Origin: DAOTWA01 sp034435955
GTDB lineage: Bacteria > Chloroflexota > Anaerolineae > Anaerolineales > Anaerolineaceae
DNA length: 22,741 nucleotides
Reading direction: 5' to 3'
Assembly: GCA_034435955.1 (NCBI GenBank)
Contig: DAOTWA010000003.1
Coordinates: 1-22,741 of the forward strand
This document shows, piece after piece, positions 15,086 through 21,442 of the stretch. Positions within the stretch are counted from its first letter, which is position 1. Every line of letters starts with the position of its first letter. The translations under genes were made by a program, and so were the position numbers. Below the pieces are notes generated by a model. The model was not told where the DNA came from. It worked only from the letters and a program-made list of their open reading frames with translations, and made no database searches.

Positions 15086-15841
15086 CTAGTCGCCTTCTAG
15101 CGCGGCTACAGCCTCTTCGGTGATGCGCAGATTGGAGTAGACGTTCTGCACATCATCCAATTCTTCGAGCGCCTCGATCACTTTCATGACAGAGAGAGCA
15201 TCCTCGATCGGGAGCTCGACCTCCTGGTTAGGGATCATGCGCAAGCCTGCTTCGTCAGGATGGATGCCGGCAGCCCGTAATCGGTCGCCTATCTCCTTGA
15301 ATTTTTCTACTGGAGCGATGATTTCAATCTCCTCATCGTCGATGTTGACATCGCTCGCGCCAGCTTCCACGGCCAATTCGAAGATCGCGTCCGGATCGTG
15401 GCCTTGAGCCGAGATCGAAAAATAAGCGGAGCGGGAGAACTGCCAGCTCACCGAGCCAGCTTCGGCCATATTGCCTCCACCGCGGGTGAGCACATGACGG
15501 ATCTCTGCCACCGCACGATTGCGATTGTCCGTCACCACCTCGATCATCAAAGCAATGCCGTGGCCGGCGTAACCTTCGTACCAGATCTGCTCCAACTGAG
15601 CGGCGTCTTTACTCTCGCCAGTGCCCCGCTTGATCGCCCGATCAATGTTGTCTTTAGGCATGTTCTGGGCGCGTGCGCGATCAATGGCAAGCTGCAAGCG
15701 CACGTTCGATTCCGGGTCACCACCGCCTTCTCGAGCTGCAATAACGATCTCACGCGCCAGGCGTGTAAAGATTTGCCCGCGTTTCGCGTCTGCTGCGCCT
15801 TTCTTTCGCTTAATCGTGGCCCAATGCGAATGTCCAGACAT
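15086..15841 (-). CDS. yebC: YebC/TACO1 family protein
   Basis: The 251-residue product begins with the family signature MSGHSHWATIKRKKGAADAK (1-20) and continues with GGGDPESNVRLQLAIDRARA and NMPKDNIDRAIKRG. YebC proteins were long listed as transcription regulators; recent work on the family links them to translation of proline-rich stretches. That may matter here because the genome makes Pro/Thr-rich surface proteins, which is inference. The ATG at 15841 has GAGGAG 7 nt upstream; an in-frame start 48 nt earlier would add 16 residues not seen in the family. It is the first gene of the minus-strand series with ruvC, as often found in bacteria. Confidence 0.97.
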   Translation of the reverse strand: MSGHSHWATIKRKKGAADAKRGQIFTRLAREIVIAAREGGGDPESNVRLQLAIDRARAQNMPKDNIDRAIKRGTGESKDAAQLEQIWYEGYAGHGIALMIEVVTDNRNRAVAEIRHVLTRGGGNMAEAGSVSWQFSRSAYFSISAQGHDPDAIFELAVEAGASDVNIDDEEIEIIAPVEKFKEIGDRLRAAGIHPDEAGLRMIPNQEVELPIEDALSVMKVIEALEELDDVQNVYSNLRITEEAVAALEGD

Positions 15842-15893
15842 AAAACAACTCCTCGACAATCCCGGCTTAGAAGGGGAATGAGAGAACATAGCG

Positions 15894-15899
15894 ATTATA
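15894..15899 (-). promoter_or_regulatory. Extended -10 box of the yebC-ruvC operon
   Basis: On the minus strand TGG directly precedes a perfect TATAAT (15899-15894), giving an extended -10. No good -35 box is visible, which is common for extended -10 promoters. The leader would be about 45 nt. Confidence 0.55.
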
Positions 15900-16054
15900 C
15901 CATGGCAGAAGCGAAGGATTTTCTCGCCGGTGATATGAACAAACGGCAGAGTTCCTCATACAAATAATACCCCATGCGCAAACAATTGCTATTCGCAAAC
16001 AAATTATCGAAACGCTGATTCCCTGCGCCTCATTCCATGAACAGATCATTTATT

Positions 16055-16090
16055 TATATAATATATTATTAACAAGTATATTATTATATA
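16055..16090. other. AT-only inverted repeat in the divergent intergenic region
   Basis: The gene-free stretch 15842-16224 separates divergent yebC and the sortase-like gene. Its core (about 16049-16093) is almost pure A/T. It holds TATATAATA (16055-16063) and its reverse complement TATTATATA (16082-16090). It may bend or melt easily, bind a nucleoid protein, or act as an upstream promoter element. Apart from the two flanking promoters I see nothing else in this region. Confidence 0.45.
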
Positions 16091-16127
16091 TAGTCTTTAC
16101 ACTTCTGCAAGGTGTGTATTTCGCTTA

Positions 16128-16156
16128 TTGTTTTAAATTCTTTGAAGTACTAAAAT
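16128..16156 (+). promoter_or_regulatory. Candidate promoter of the sortase-like gene
   Basis: TTGTTT (16128-16133) and TAAAAT (16151-16156) are spaced by 17 nt. The predicted leader is about 60 nt. In AT-rich DNA such matches arise easily, so this is moderate evidence. Confidence 0.4.
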
Positions 16157-16224
16157 CTAATTATAGGATTACCTAAAACGAACTAAATCATTACTGATCT
16201 CAAAGGAACGAAAAAGAAGTTCCC

Positions 16225-16917
16225 ATGAGCTTATCCAGGTTGATGCGGTCATTAGGGGTCTCATTTCTGCTGGTTGGAATCCTCTTAGGGCAACCGGCCG
16301 AAGTCCGCGCAGCGCCGGATGAGAACATCAATCTGAGCTATTCGCTGCCAGGAAGAAATGCGATGCTTCCTGGCTTTGCGGATTTTACCGCCAGCCTGCG
16401 ACATAACGGCTTACATGTCCCGGCAGGCGTCTACGTGCCAGGCGTGCTTGCCCTTCCTATCACCCAACAACCCAGGGATAATCCGGCGTTCGTATCCACC
16501 CAGGATGGTGTCGTCACCCAATTCTCACTGGCGAACTCCTTCGGCAGCGTCGGTTTATTGGCCCACAACACCCTCTCTGGGAGATTGTTCTTCGATTTGA
16601 ACTTGCATCAAATCCTTTACCTGGCTTTCGCGGATGGTACCGTCCGGTATTACATGATCACATCCGTGTTGCGCTATCAGGCGCTCAGCCCAACCAGTCC
16701 CTATTCGAACTTTGTGAACCTGAGCAGACCTGATGAGCGGCTCACCAGTTCCGAGCTTTTCGAGCGAGTATTCACCACTAAAAACAGCCTGGTATTCCAG
16801 ACCTGTATCGCAAAGGATGGCGAGCCGTCCTGGGGACGTATATTCGTAATTGCCAGGCAAATCGACCCACAAGCCGCCCAATTCGGCCTGGATCCGCTGG
16901 GCGCGTGGTTGAATTGA
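16225..16917 (+). CDS. Secreted sortase-like cysteine transpeptidase or peptidase
   Basis: The 230-residue product has a signal peptide: basic start, hydrophobic stretch at about 11-22 and a likely cut after VRA (27-29). The rest fits the sortase fold. The three hallmark residues are placed as in sortases: H114 in VGLLAHNTLSG, C194 in LVFQTCIAKDG (the TLxTC position) and R205 in SWGRIFVIA. The strand before the His and the GTVRYYMI segment also fit. Sortases cut a sorting signal on surface proteins and join them to the cell wall or to each other. Unlike most, this one has no obvious retained membrane anchor besides the signal. It converges with a surface protein gene carrying a sorting-signal-like end. 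The ribosome binding site is weak (AGAAG). The subclass is unclear; it is not a standard class A-D sequence. Confidence 0.75.
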   Translation: MSLSRLMRSLGVSFLLVGILLGQPAEVRAAPDENINLSYSLPGRNAMLPGFADFTASLRHNGLHVPAGVYVPGVLALPITQQPRDNPAFVSTQDGVVTQFSLANSFGSVGLLAHNTLSGRLFFDLNLHQILYLAFADGTVRYYMITSVLRYQALSPTSPYSNFVNLSRPDERLTSSELFERVFTTKNSLVFQTCIAKDGEPSWGRIFVIARQIDPQAAQFGLDPLGAWLN

Positions 16918-16933
16918 TCGCGAAAATCCATTT

Positions 16934-16970
16934 AAAACCGCCAGGCTTTTGATCGCCTGGTGGTTTTATT
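16934..16970 (+). terminator. Terminator between the convergent sortase-like and surface protein genes
   Basis: A 13-bp stem with one G-U pair (16934-16946 with 16955-16967) encloses an 8-nt loop. The plus side continues TTTTATTAA and the minus side TTTTAAAT, so it may work for both converging genes. Confidence 0.85.
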
Positions 16971-17030
16971 AATCTGACGAAGATGTTGTGCTCAGCGGCT
17001 CGCCAGACGGCATTCCATCGATAAAGTAGA

Positions 17031-18095
17031 TTATTTCCGGTTCAGACGCAGCGAGATGCCATGGCAAACCAGCGCCAGACCAAGCGCGGTCAAACCCAAA
17101 TTGAACAAGAACGTTTGTGGAATACCGAACGGCATAACCGGCCGGGTTAGATCGGCGCCCGTCACTGCAATTAATGCGGACTGGGTGCCTGTTGCCGCCG
17201 GCACAGGCAGAGTTGCGATGGGGGTCGAGCTTGCCGCCGGCGAAGTGGGCGTCACCCCTGCTGGAAGCGTTGGAGTTACCCCGACAGGCGTATTCGTGGC
17301 CGAGGGGGTGACACCTGCCGGTGCGGTCGAGGTAGCCGTCGGTGCGACGGGTTCAGTCGGCGTCATCGTGGCTGGTATGGTCGGTGTGATGGGTGTTGGG
17401 GTGTTCGTAATCGATGGGGTAACGCCTGGAGGTAGGGTCGGCGTAGCGCTGGGCGTGAATGTCTGTGTGGGCGTGTGAGTGAAGGTTGCGGTGGGGGTGA
17501 TGGGAGTGAATGAGGGCGTAGGCGTGTCAGTCGCGCTTAGAGTCGCAGTTGGGGTTACCGGGGTAGAAGTGGGAACGGCGGTCGGCGCTGGACAGACGGA
17601 GGAGGTCCAGAACCAATCCTGGCCGGTGGCTACGTTGCTTATCGGATTGCCAGTGGTCGGATCGAGAAGATTGGCACCGAAGTGGATCTCCACGATTGTA
17701 TCCGTGGGACGGACGCCCGGCCATGGCGAGGTAATCGTAAATTGATACCCATCACTGACGTTGGTGGTAACCTGATAGGTTGGTGACGTGCGCAGATCGG
17801 GGGGATTCTGAATGTAATATTGGGTCTGTAGAATAACCGTCGCGCCACCAGGGGTATGCACCGTGCCGTGAGTCGTAATCGTGCCGGCCTGGAGCATACA
17901 GATGGCCTGATCCCCAGAAAGCTCCCATGTAATTGAATAACCACCTTGCTGAGCAGCCTGAGACTGAAGGCCGGCTGCTGCGCTGGCAGGCTGATAGACA
18001 AGCCCCAAAACGAAGCCCGCCAATAAGAACACAGCCGCCAAGCCATAGAGGCTATAGGCGGCCTTGCGTAACATACCACTAAGCTGCTTATTCAT
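17031..18095 (-). CDS. Thr/Pro-rich surface protein with a sorting-signal-like C-terminus
   Basis: The 354-residue product has an N-terminal signal (hydrophobic about 14-33, likely cut near ASA, 37-39). A folded, beta-rich domain spans about 50-168 and has two cysteines (C66, C168) that could form a disulfide. A long low-complexity stalk follows (169-300) with many PTPT, GVTP and TNTP units, a likely site for sugar addition. The end has the order of a cell-wall sorting signal: LIAVTG (308-313), a hydrophobic helix (about 327-346), and the basic tail RLNRK. The motif is a variant of LPxTG. The ATG is preceded by GAGGAG. It lies 102 bp behind the response regulator gene. The function of the exposed domain is unknown. 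Without a working sortase the C-terminal helix would act as a plain membrane anchor. Confidence 0.85.
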   Translation of the reverse strand: MNKQLSGMLRKAAYSLYGLAAVFLLAGFVLGLVYQPASAAAGLQSQAAQQGGYSITWELSGDQAICMLQAGTITTHGTVHTPGGATVILQTQYYIQNPPDLRTSPTYQVTTNVSDGYQFTITSPWPGVRPTDTIVEIHFGANLLDPTTGNPISNVATGQDWFWTSSVCPAPTAVPTSTPVTPTATLSATDTPTPSFTPITPTATFTHTPTQTFTPSATPTLPPGVTPSITNTPTPITPTIPATMTPTEPVAPTATSTAPAGVTPSATNTPVGVTPTLPAGVTPTSPAASSTPIATLPVPAATGTQSALIAVTGADLTRPVMPFGIPQTFLFNLGLTALGLALVCHGISLRLNRK

Positions 18096-18161
18096 TTGAT
18101 CTCCTCATTCTAATCAGATTCGTCTACCAAGAAACACCTAACTGTTATCATGCCCGCCAAA

Positions 18162-18189
18162 CGCCTGCTTGGACAGGCGGAAACTGTCC
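18162..18189 (-). promoter_or_regulatory. Two overlapping, mutually exclusive hairpins before the surface protein gene
   Basis: CGCCTG (18162-18167) pairs with CAGGCG (18174-18179), while GGACAG (18171-18176) pairs with CTGTCC (18184-18189). Both share 18174-18176, so only one can form fully. They lie just after the regulator stop and about 70-95 nt before the surface protein ATG. They could be a weak terminator or an attenuator; no strong T-run follows. Confidence 0.4.
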
Positions 18190-18197
18190 TGGCGCGG

Positions 18198-19016
18198 TCA
18201 GTGCACTTCAGTTTGTAACTGGTAACCTACACCCTCAATATTGAGGATCAATCTCGGATGGTCTGGATCGTCTTCCAGCTTTCTCCTCAGCAAATAAATC
18301 AAGTACTTGATCCGTTTGCGCGCATTGGGAGTATCCTCGCCCCAGACTTCCTTGGCAATCGTCTCATAATTGACGATGCTCGGAGCATGTCTGGCGAGAA
18401 TGACGAGAATCGAGAATTCCCGCGAAGTCAGATGGATCATCCTGTTTTGAATACTCACCTGCTTGGTGTCCAGGTTGATGACAAGCTGCACGGCGGGGAA
18501 GAACAGGCGGCGAACTTGCTCGCCTGTATCCGCACGGCGGAGCACCGCACGAACGCGCGCGACGACCTCGGCGTTGTAGAACGGCTTGGTCACATAGTCA
18601 TCCACACCGCGCTGGAGGCCATCAACCACCTCTTCTTTGCTGGCTTTAGCAGAGACAACGATCACGGGCACTTTGGTCATCTGGCGGAGATACTTATAGG
18701 TCTCCCAACCATCCACTTCGGGCATCATAAGATCCAATAAGATAATATCCGGGGGGATATCGGCCACCTTTTTCAAAGCCTCGTTAAAATTCATGGCGCC
18801 GATTACATCAAAACCGGCTCCGCGTAAAATCTCTTTCAGCAGGAAGACCGTGTCTGGTTCGTCATCGATAATGAGGACCCGCTGCCTCTCCGGCGCTCCG
18901 TAAAGCAGGTCGAGATCTACCCCAGTAGTAGATTGAGGAGAGGTGGCCTGGCCACCTTCTCGCGAACCAGGTTCCTGACTCTTGAGCCTTTCGTAGATCG
19001 TCATCCCCTCTGCCAT
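18198..19016 (-). CDS. OmpR/PhoB-type response regulator (first of two paralogues)
   Basis: The 272-residue product has a receiver domain (about 46-162) and a winged-helix DNA-binding domain (about 178-270). The phosphorylation pocket is complete: D51 and D52, phospho-acceptor D95 in LLDLMMPEVDGW, S123 and K144. The C-terminus has the OmpR-type recognition region RKRIKYLIYLLRRKLED. A 45-residue N-terminal extension ends in TGVDLDLLYG, a tag also found in the paralogue at 19377-20150. The ATG at 19016 is placed after GAGGAGG (spacing 9); an in-frame ATG at 19052 lies inside the upstream terminator hairpin and is unlikely. There is no histidine kinase nearby. The gene sits behind a long structured leader with a terminator, so expression may be controlled by attenuation. 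Its targets are unknown. Confidence 0.95.
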   Translation of the reverse strand: MAEGMTIYERLKSQEPGSREGGQATSPQSTTGVDLDLLYGAPERQRVLIIDDEPDTVFLLKEILRGAGFDVIGAMNFNEALKKVADIPPDIILLDLMMPEVDGWETYKYLRQMTKVPVIVVSAKASKEEVVDGLQRGVDDYVTKPFYNAEVVARVRAVLRRADTGEQVRRLFFPAVQLVINLDTKQVSIQNRMIHLTSREFSILVILARHAPSIVNYETIAKEVWGEDTPNARKRIKYLIYLLRRKLEDDPDHPRLILNIEGVGYQLQTEVH

Positions 19017-19034
19017 CCGAATACGCCTCCTCTT

Positions 19035-19065
19035 AAAAAGACCCGGCCACATTATTTGGCCGGGT
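19035..19065 (-). terminator. Intrinsic terminator in the 5' leader of the first response regulator gene
   Basis: On the minus strand a perfect 9-bp GC-rich stem (ACCCGGCCA / TGGCCGGGT, 19065-19057 with 19049-19041) and a 7-nt loop are followed by C and five T. The T-run ends 2 nt before the GAGGAGG ribosome binding site of the downstream gene. A terminator placed inside a leader and next to the ribosome binding site is typical of transcription attenuation. Confidence 0.85.
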
Positions 19066-19148
19066 TCGCAATTGGCTCCCTGAAGATAGCACCTGATCAG
19101 TTCACAGGCCTGCGATCCAAAATTATCTTCAGATCATTGCCGCCAAAA
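19066..19148 (-). ncRNA. Structured leader A (candidate riboswitch or attenuator RNA)
   Basis: On the minus strand this block starts with TTTTGGCGGCAATGATCTGA and ends with GGAGCCAATTGCGAA, both almost identical to leader B (20233-20345). Predicted pairings are GCAAT with ATTGC, TGAAGAT with ATCTTCA, and a tip hairpin CCTG/CAGG. The terminator follows at once. The element lies about 110 nt after the predicted start. I do not recognise a known riboswitch class; ligand unknown. Confidence 0.6.
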
Positions 19149-19262
19149 TCGTGATTCGGATTTCAATTGTGACATTCTCGTACCCGGTCAAACCATACCC
19201 CAGGGGACGAAACCCAATGATTTCCACCAGGCTTTCCAAACAAATCAGACGTACTTTATCCC

Positions 19263-19290
19263 ATTATAAACTGCTTTATAACTGTGTCAA
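19263..19290 (-). promoter_or_regulatory. Sigma-70-like promoter of the first response regulator gene
   Basis: On the minus strand a perfect TTGACA (19290-19285) and a perfect TATAAT (19268-19263) are 16 nt apart. The start near 19256 gives a leader of about 240 nt that contains leader A and its terminator. It lies downstream of the paralogue gene, so the two regulators can be expressed separately. Confidence 0.8.
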
Positions 19291-19376
19291 TACCTGATTT
19301 ATCTCCATTATAAGGTTTGGTAGGCAGAAATTCAACACCCTGCCTGGATCGAATTCATTTTCAACACTTCCGGTGG

Positions 19377-20150
19377 TTATACACCGACCGTGAATTCCGT
19401 CTGCAGGCGATAGCCCACACGTCCGCTATTTAGTATCAATACAGGGTGGGCAGGATCCTGTTCCAACTTCCGTCGGAGAAGGTAGATCAGATACTTGATG
19501 CGATTGTGCGCCGCCGGGGTATCTGCCCCCCAGATCTTGTTGGCAATCATCTCGTACGTCACCAGGCCAGGCGCTTTTCTGGCTAATAACTCTAATAGCG
19601 TAAATTCTTTAACCGTCAGGTAATGAATTCTGCCATGATATTGGACTTCTTTCGAATCCAGATGAATGGTCAATCCGATTTGATCGAACACCAGACGGTT
19701 GGTCCTCTCCGGCACACCGGAGCGGCGCAAGACATTGCGCACACGGGCGACTACCTCCGCGTTGTGAAAAGGTTTGGTTATGTAGTCATCCACGCCCGAT
19801 TCCAGTCCGGTGACGACATCCTCTTTGGCAGCCCTGGCCGAGATTACCAGTACCGGCGCACGAGTAACCTTGCGAAGTCGCTCGAAGGTTTGCCAGCCAT
19901 CCACATCCGGCATCATCAGGTCGAGCAGGATTACGTCAGGCGAGAAACTGGCGGTTTTCTCAAGCGCCTCCTTACAGGATAGCGCTCCAGAAACATCAAA
20001 CCCGGCGGTTTTAATGACTTCTTTCAGCAAACGGACGGTATCCGGCTCGTCGTCGATGATCAATACCTTTGGGCGATCCGCTCCGCCCAAGAGCGCATCC
20101 AGATCGAACCCGGTTTCACTAACTTTGGAAGCAGAACGGTTTGTCATCAT
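19377..20150 (-). CDS. OmpR/PhoB-type response regulator (second paralogue)
   Basis: The 257-residue product is clearly related along its whole length to the regulator at 18198-19016. The receiver domain (about 27-145) keeps D33, D34, phospho-acceptor D77 in LLDLMMPDVDGW, S104 and K126. The winged-helix domain ends with RIKYLIYLLRRKLEQDP and VGYRLQTEF. The N-terminal extension is short and also holds the tag TGFDLDALLG (13-22). Two ATG codons are adjacent (20150 and 20147); GAAGGGGGC lies just upstream and spaces better with the second, so the protein may be one residue shorter. No kinase is nearby. The pair probably arose by tandem duplication of gene plus leader. Their differing DNA-binding ends suggest separate targets. 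Confidence 0.95.
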   Translation of the reverse strand: MMTNRSASKVSETGFDLDALLGGADRPKVLIIDDEPDTVRLLKEVIKTAGFDVSGALSCKEALEKTASFSPDVILLDLMMPDVDGWQTFERLRKVTRAPVLVISARAAKEDVVTGLESGVDDYITKPFHNAEVVARVRNVLRRSGVPERTNRLVFDQIGLTIHLDSKEVQYHGRIHYLTVKEFTLLELLARKAPGLVTYEMIANKIWGADTPAAHNRIKYLIYLLRRKLEQDPAHPVLILNSGRVGYRLQTEFTVGV

Positions 20151-20232
20151 TGCCCCCTTCCGATTGTCATGCTATAGCCTGCATCGAATCAATCTTATAC
20201 CATCAACTCAATCGAAGCTCACCACAATGAAT

Positions 20233-20345
20233 AAACCGGCCTGGCAAATATCGATTGGCCGGTTTCGCAATTGGCTCCTTGAGGATCTTGCCCAAATAGC
20301 TGGGCCAGCGACCAAATTTCAACCCTCAGATCATCGCCGCCAAAC
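20233..20345 (-). ncRNA. Structured leader B (relative of leader A)
   Basis: On the minus strand it starts with GTTTGGCGGCGATGATCTGA, continues with TTTGGTCGCTGGCC, and has AGGAGCCAATTGCGAAACCG. Pairings are GCGAT with ATTGC, TGAGG with CCTCA, tip hairpin GCCCA/TGGGC, then a 9-bp hairpin AAACCGGCC/GGCCGGTTT (20265-20257 with 20041-type partner 20233-20241). The last hairpin is followed by TTTATTCATT rather than a clean T-run, so termination looks weaker than in leader A. About 80 nt separate it from the ATG. Confidence 0.6.
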
Positions 20346-20367
20346 TAAAATTTGTGTTGATAAATTT

Positions 20368-20396
20368 ATTATATTACTTAACTATTACCAAGTCAA
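20368..20396 (-). promoter_or_regulatory. Sigma-70-like promoter of the second response regulator gene
   Basis: On the minus strand TTGACT (20396-20391) and a perfect TATAAT (20373-20368) are 17 nt apart. The predicted start near 20361 falls just before leader B, so leader B would be at the very 5' end of the message. Confidence 0.8.
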
Positions 20397-20504
20397 GCTC
20401 GAACAGTATGAATTTTATTTACTAGTTATTATGGATGCATCTTACAAAAGCCCAGTCGTGCTTTATAAAAGTGCCCCCACCTGAAGATGTGTTGGTTTAA
20501 GATA

Positions 20505-20531
20505 AACGGAGAGGGTATTTTCCTCTCCGTT
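20505..20531 (-). terminator. Terminator after the superoxide dismutase gene
   Basis: On the minus strand a perfect 10-bp stem (AACGGAGAGG / CCTCTCCGTT, arms at 20531-20522 and 20514-20505) with a 7-nt loop is followed by the T-rich TATCTT. It lies 28 bp after the stop codon. Confidence 0.8.
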
Positions 20532-20558
20532 GTCGAGCGTAAATGGAATTGCTTAGGC

Positions 20559-21176
20559 CTAGACTGCCATTTTGAAGTGATTCACGACGGCATCCCAATT
20601 GACCAAAGGCCAAAAAGCCTTAATATAGTCAGCCCGCCGATTCTGATAGGTTAAATAATAGGCATGCTCCCAGACGTCAAGACCAAGGATGGGCGTGTAT
20701 CCATCCATATACGGACTGTCTTGATTGGCAGTGGAATAAACGAGCAGATTACCGGCAGCGTCCAGCGCCAGCCAAGCCCAACCTGAACCAAAACGGGTGG
20801 AAGCCGCCTGGTTGAACTTTTCGACAAAGGCATCGAAGGAGCCGAAAGTGTCAGTGATCATCTTGTCCAGCGCGCCGGAGGGGCGTTTGCTCCCGCCAGG
20901 AGTCAAGATCTCCCAAAACAGGCTATGATTGGCATGGCCGCCGCCGTTGTTCCTCACGGCTGTGCGGATTCCCTCTGGAACGGAGTTGATGTTGCGCAGC
21001 AGCCATTGCACATCATATTTCTGCAGTTGGGCATACTCCTTTAGCGCAGCGTTTAGATTGTTTACATACCCGCCATGATGCTTGTCGTGGTGAATCTCCA
21101 TGGTTTTGGCATCTATGGCAGGCTCTAGAGCGTTAAACGCGAATTTCAGTGGGGGTAATTCGAATGGATAGGCCAT
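20559..21176 (-). CDS. sodA: Superoxide dismutase, Fe/Mn family (probably Mn type)
   Basis: The 205-residue product turns superoxide into hydrogen peroxide and oxygen. The four metal ligands are all present: H29 in MEIHHDKHH, H84 in GGHANHSLFW, and D167 with H171 in LGLDVWEHAYYL. The block NNGGGHANHS has Gly where iron enzymes have Gln, and the Gln of TANQDSPYM (Q152) matches the manganese enzymes, so Mn or a cambialistic metal is more likely than Fe. There is no signal peptide, so it is cytoplasmic. The ATG is preceded by AAAGGA. It is transcribed alone with its own -10 and terminator. An enzyme against oxygen damage next to a redox-rich genome neighbourhood is not unusual. Confidence 0.97.
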   Translation of the reverse strand: MAYPFELPPLKFAFNALEPAIDAKTMEIHHDKHHGGYVNNLNAALKEYAQLQKYDVQWLLRNINSVPEGIRTAVRNNGGGHANHSLFWEILTPGGSKRPSGALDKMITDTFGSFDAFVEKFNQAASTRFGSGWAWLALDAAGNLLVYSTANQDSPYMDGYTPILGLDVWEHAYYLTYQNRRADYIKAFWPLVNWDAVVNHFKMAV

Positions 21177-21262
21177 CTGGATCGTCCTTTCTATTTTTCA
21201 GCAATAAGATCGAACCTCTCAACACTCATCGGACACCGATTGGTGAAAAGAAAGATGTCCGA

Positions 21263-21268
21263 ATTATA
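21263..21268 (-). promoter_or_regulatory. -10 box of the superoxide dismutase gene
   Basis: TATAAT reads on the minus strand at 21268-21263, preceded by TATA. No consensus -35 was found. The leader would be about 80 nt and holds a small hairpin ATCGG-TGT-CCGAT (21240-21228). Confidence 0.5.
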
Positions 21269-21442
21269 TACACCTTTTAGATGATATTACTACTAATAAG
21301 TTGCTGAGTCAATTCGTTGGGACCGCCTGTTTATGAAGTCAGGTTATAATCACTGACATCTGATGAAAACGGGTGAATTTGAAAACAAAATCAATCCGCC
21401 CATGCTTCAAACCACGTGGCGGAAAAAGGCGGAGGGGATCGG

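Noticed and set aside
15842..15889. Longer in-frame start of yebC
   Set aside because: It adds 16 residues unlike the family, while MSGHSHW at 15841 has a good ribosome binding site and is the conserved start.
17056..17478. Gly/Val-rich plus-strand open frame
   Set aside because: It is the antisense image of the Thr/Pro-rich repeat of the surface protein gene.
17031..18095. The PTPT/GVTP repeats as a DNA-level tandem repeat or CRISPR-like array
   Set aside because: Units are irregular in length and sequence and stay in frame with the protein; there are no spacers.
19066..20345. Leaders A and B as cyclic-di-GMP, fluoride, cobalamin or similar known riboswitches
   Set aside because: Known core motifs such as the GCAAAGCC-type segment of the c-di-GMP-I class or the B12 box are not present on the transcribed strand.
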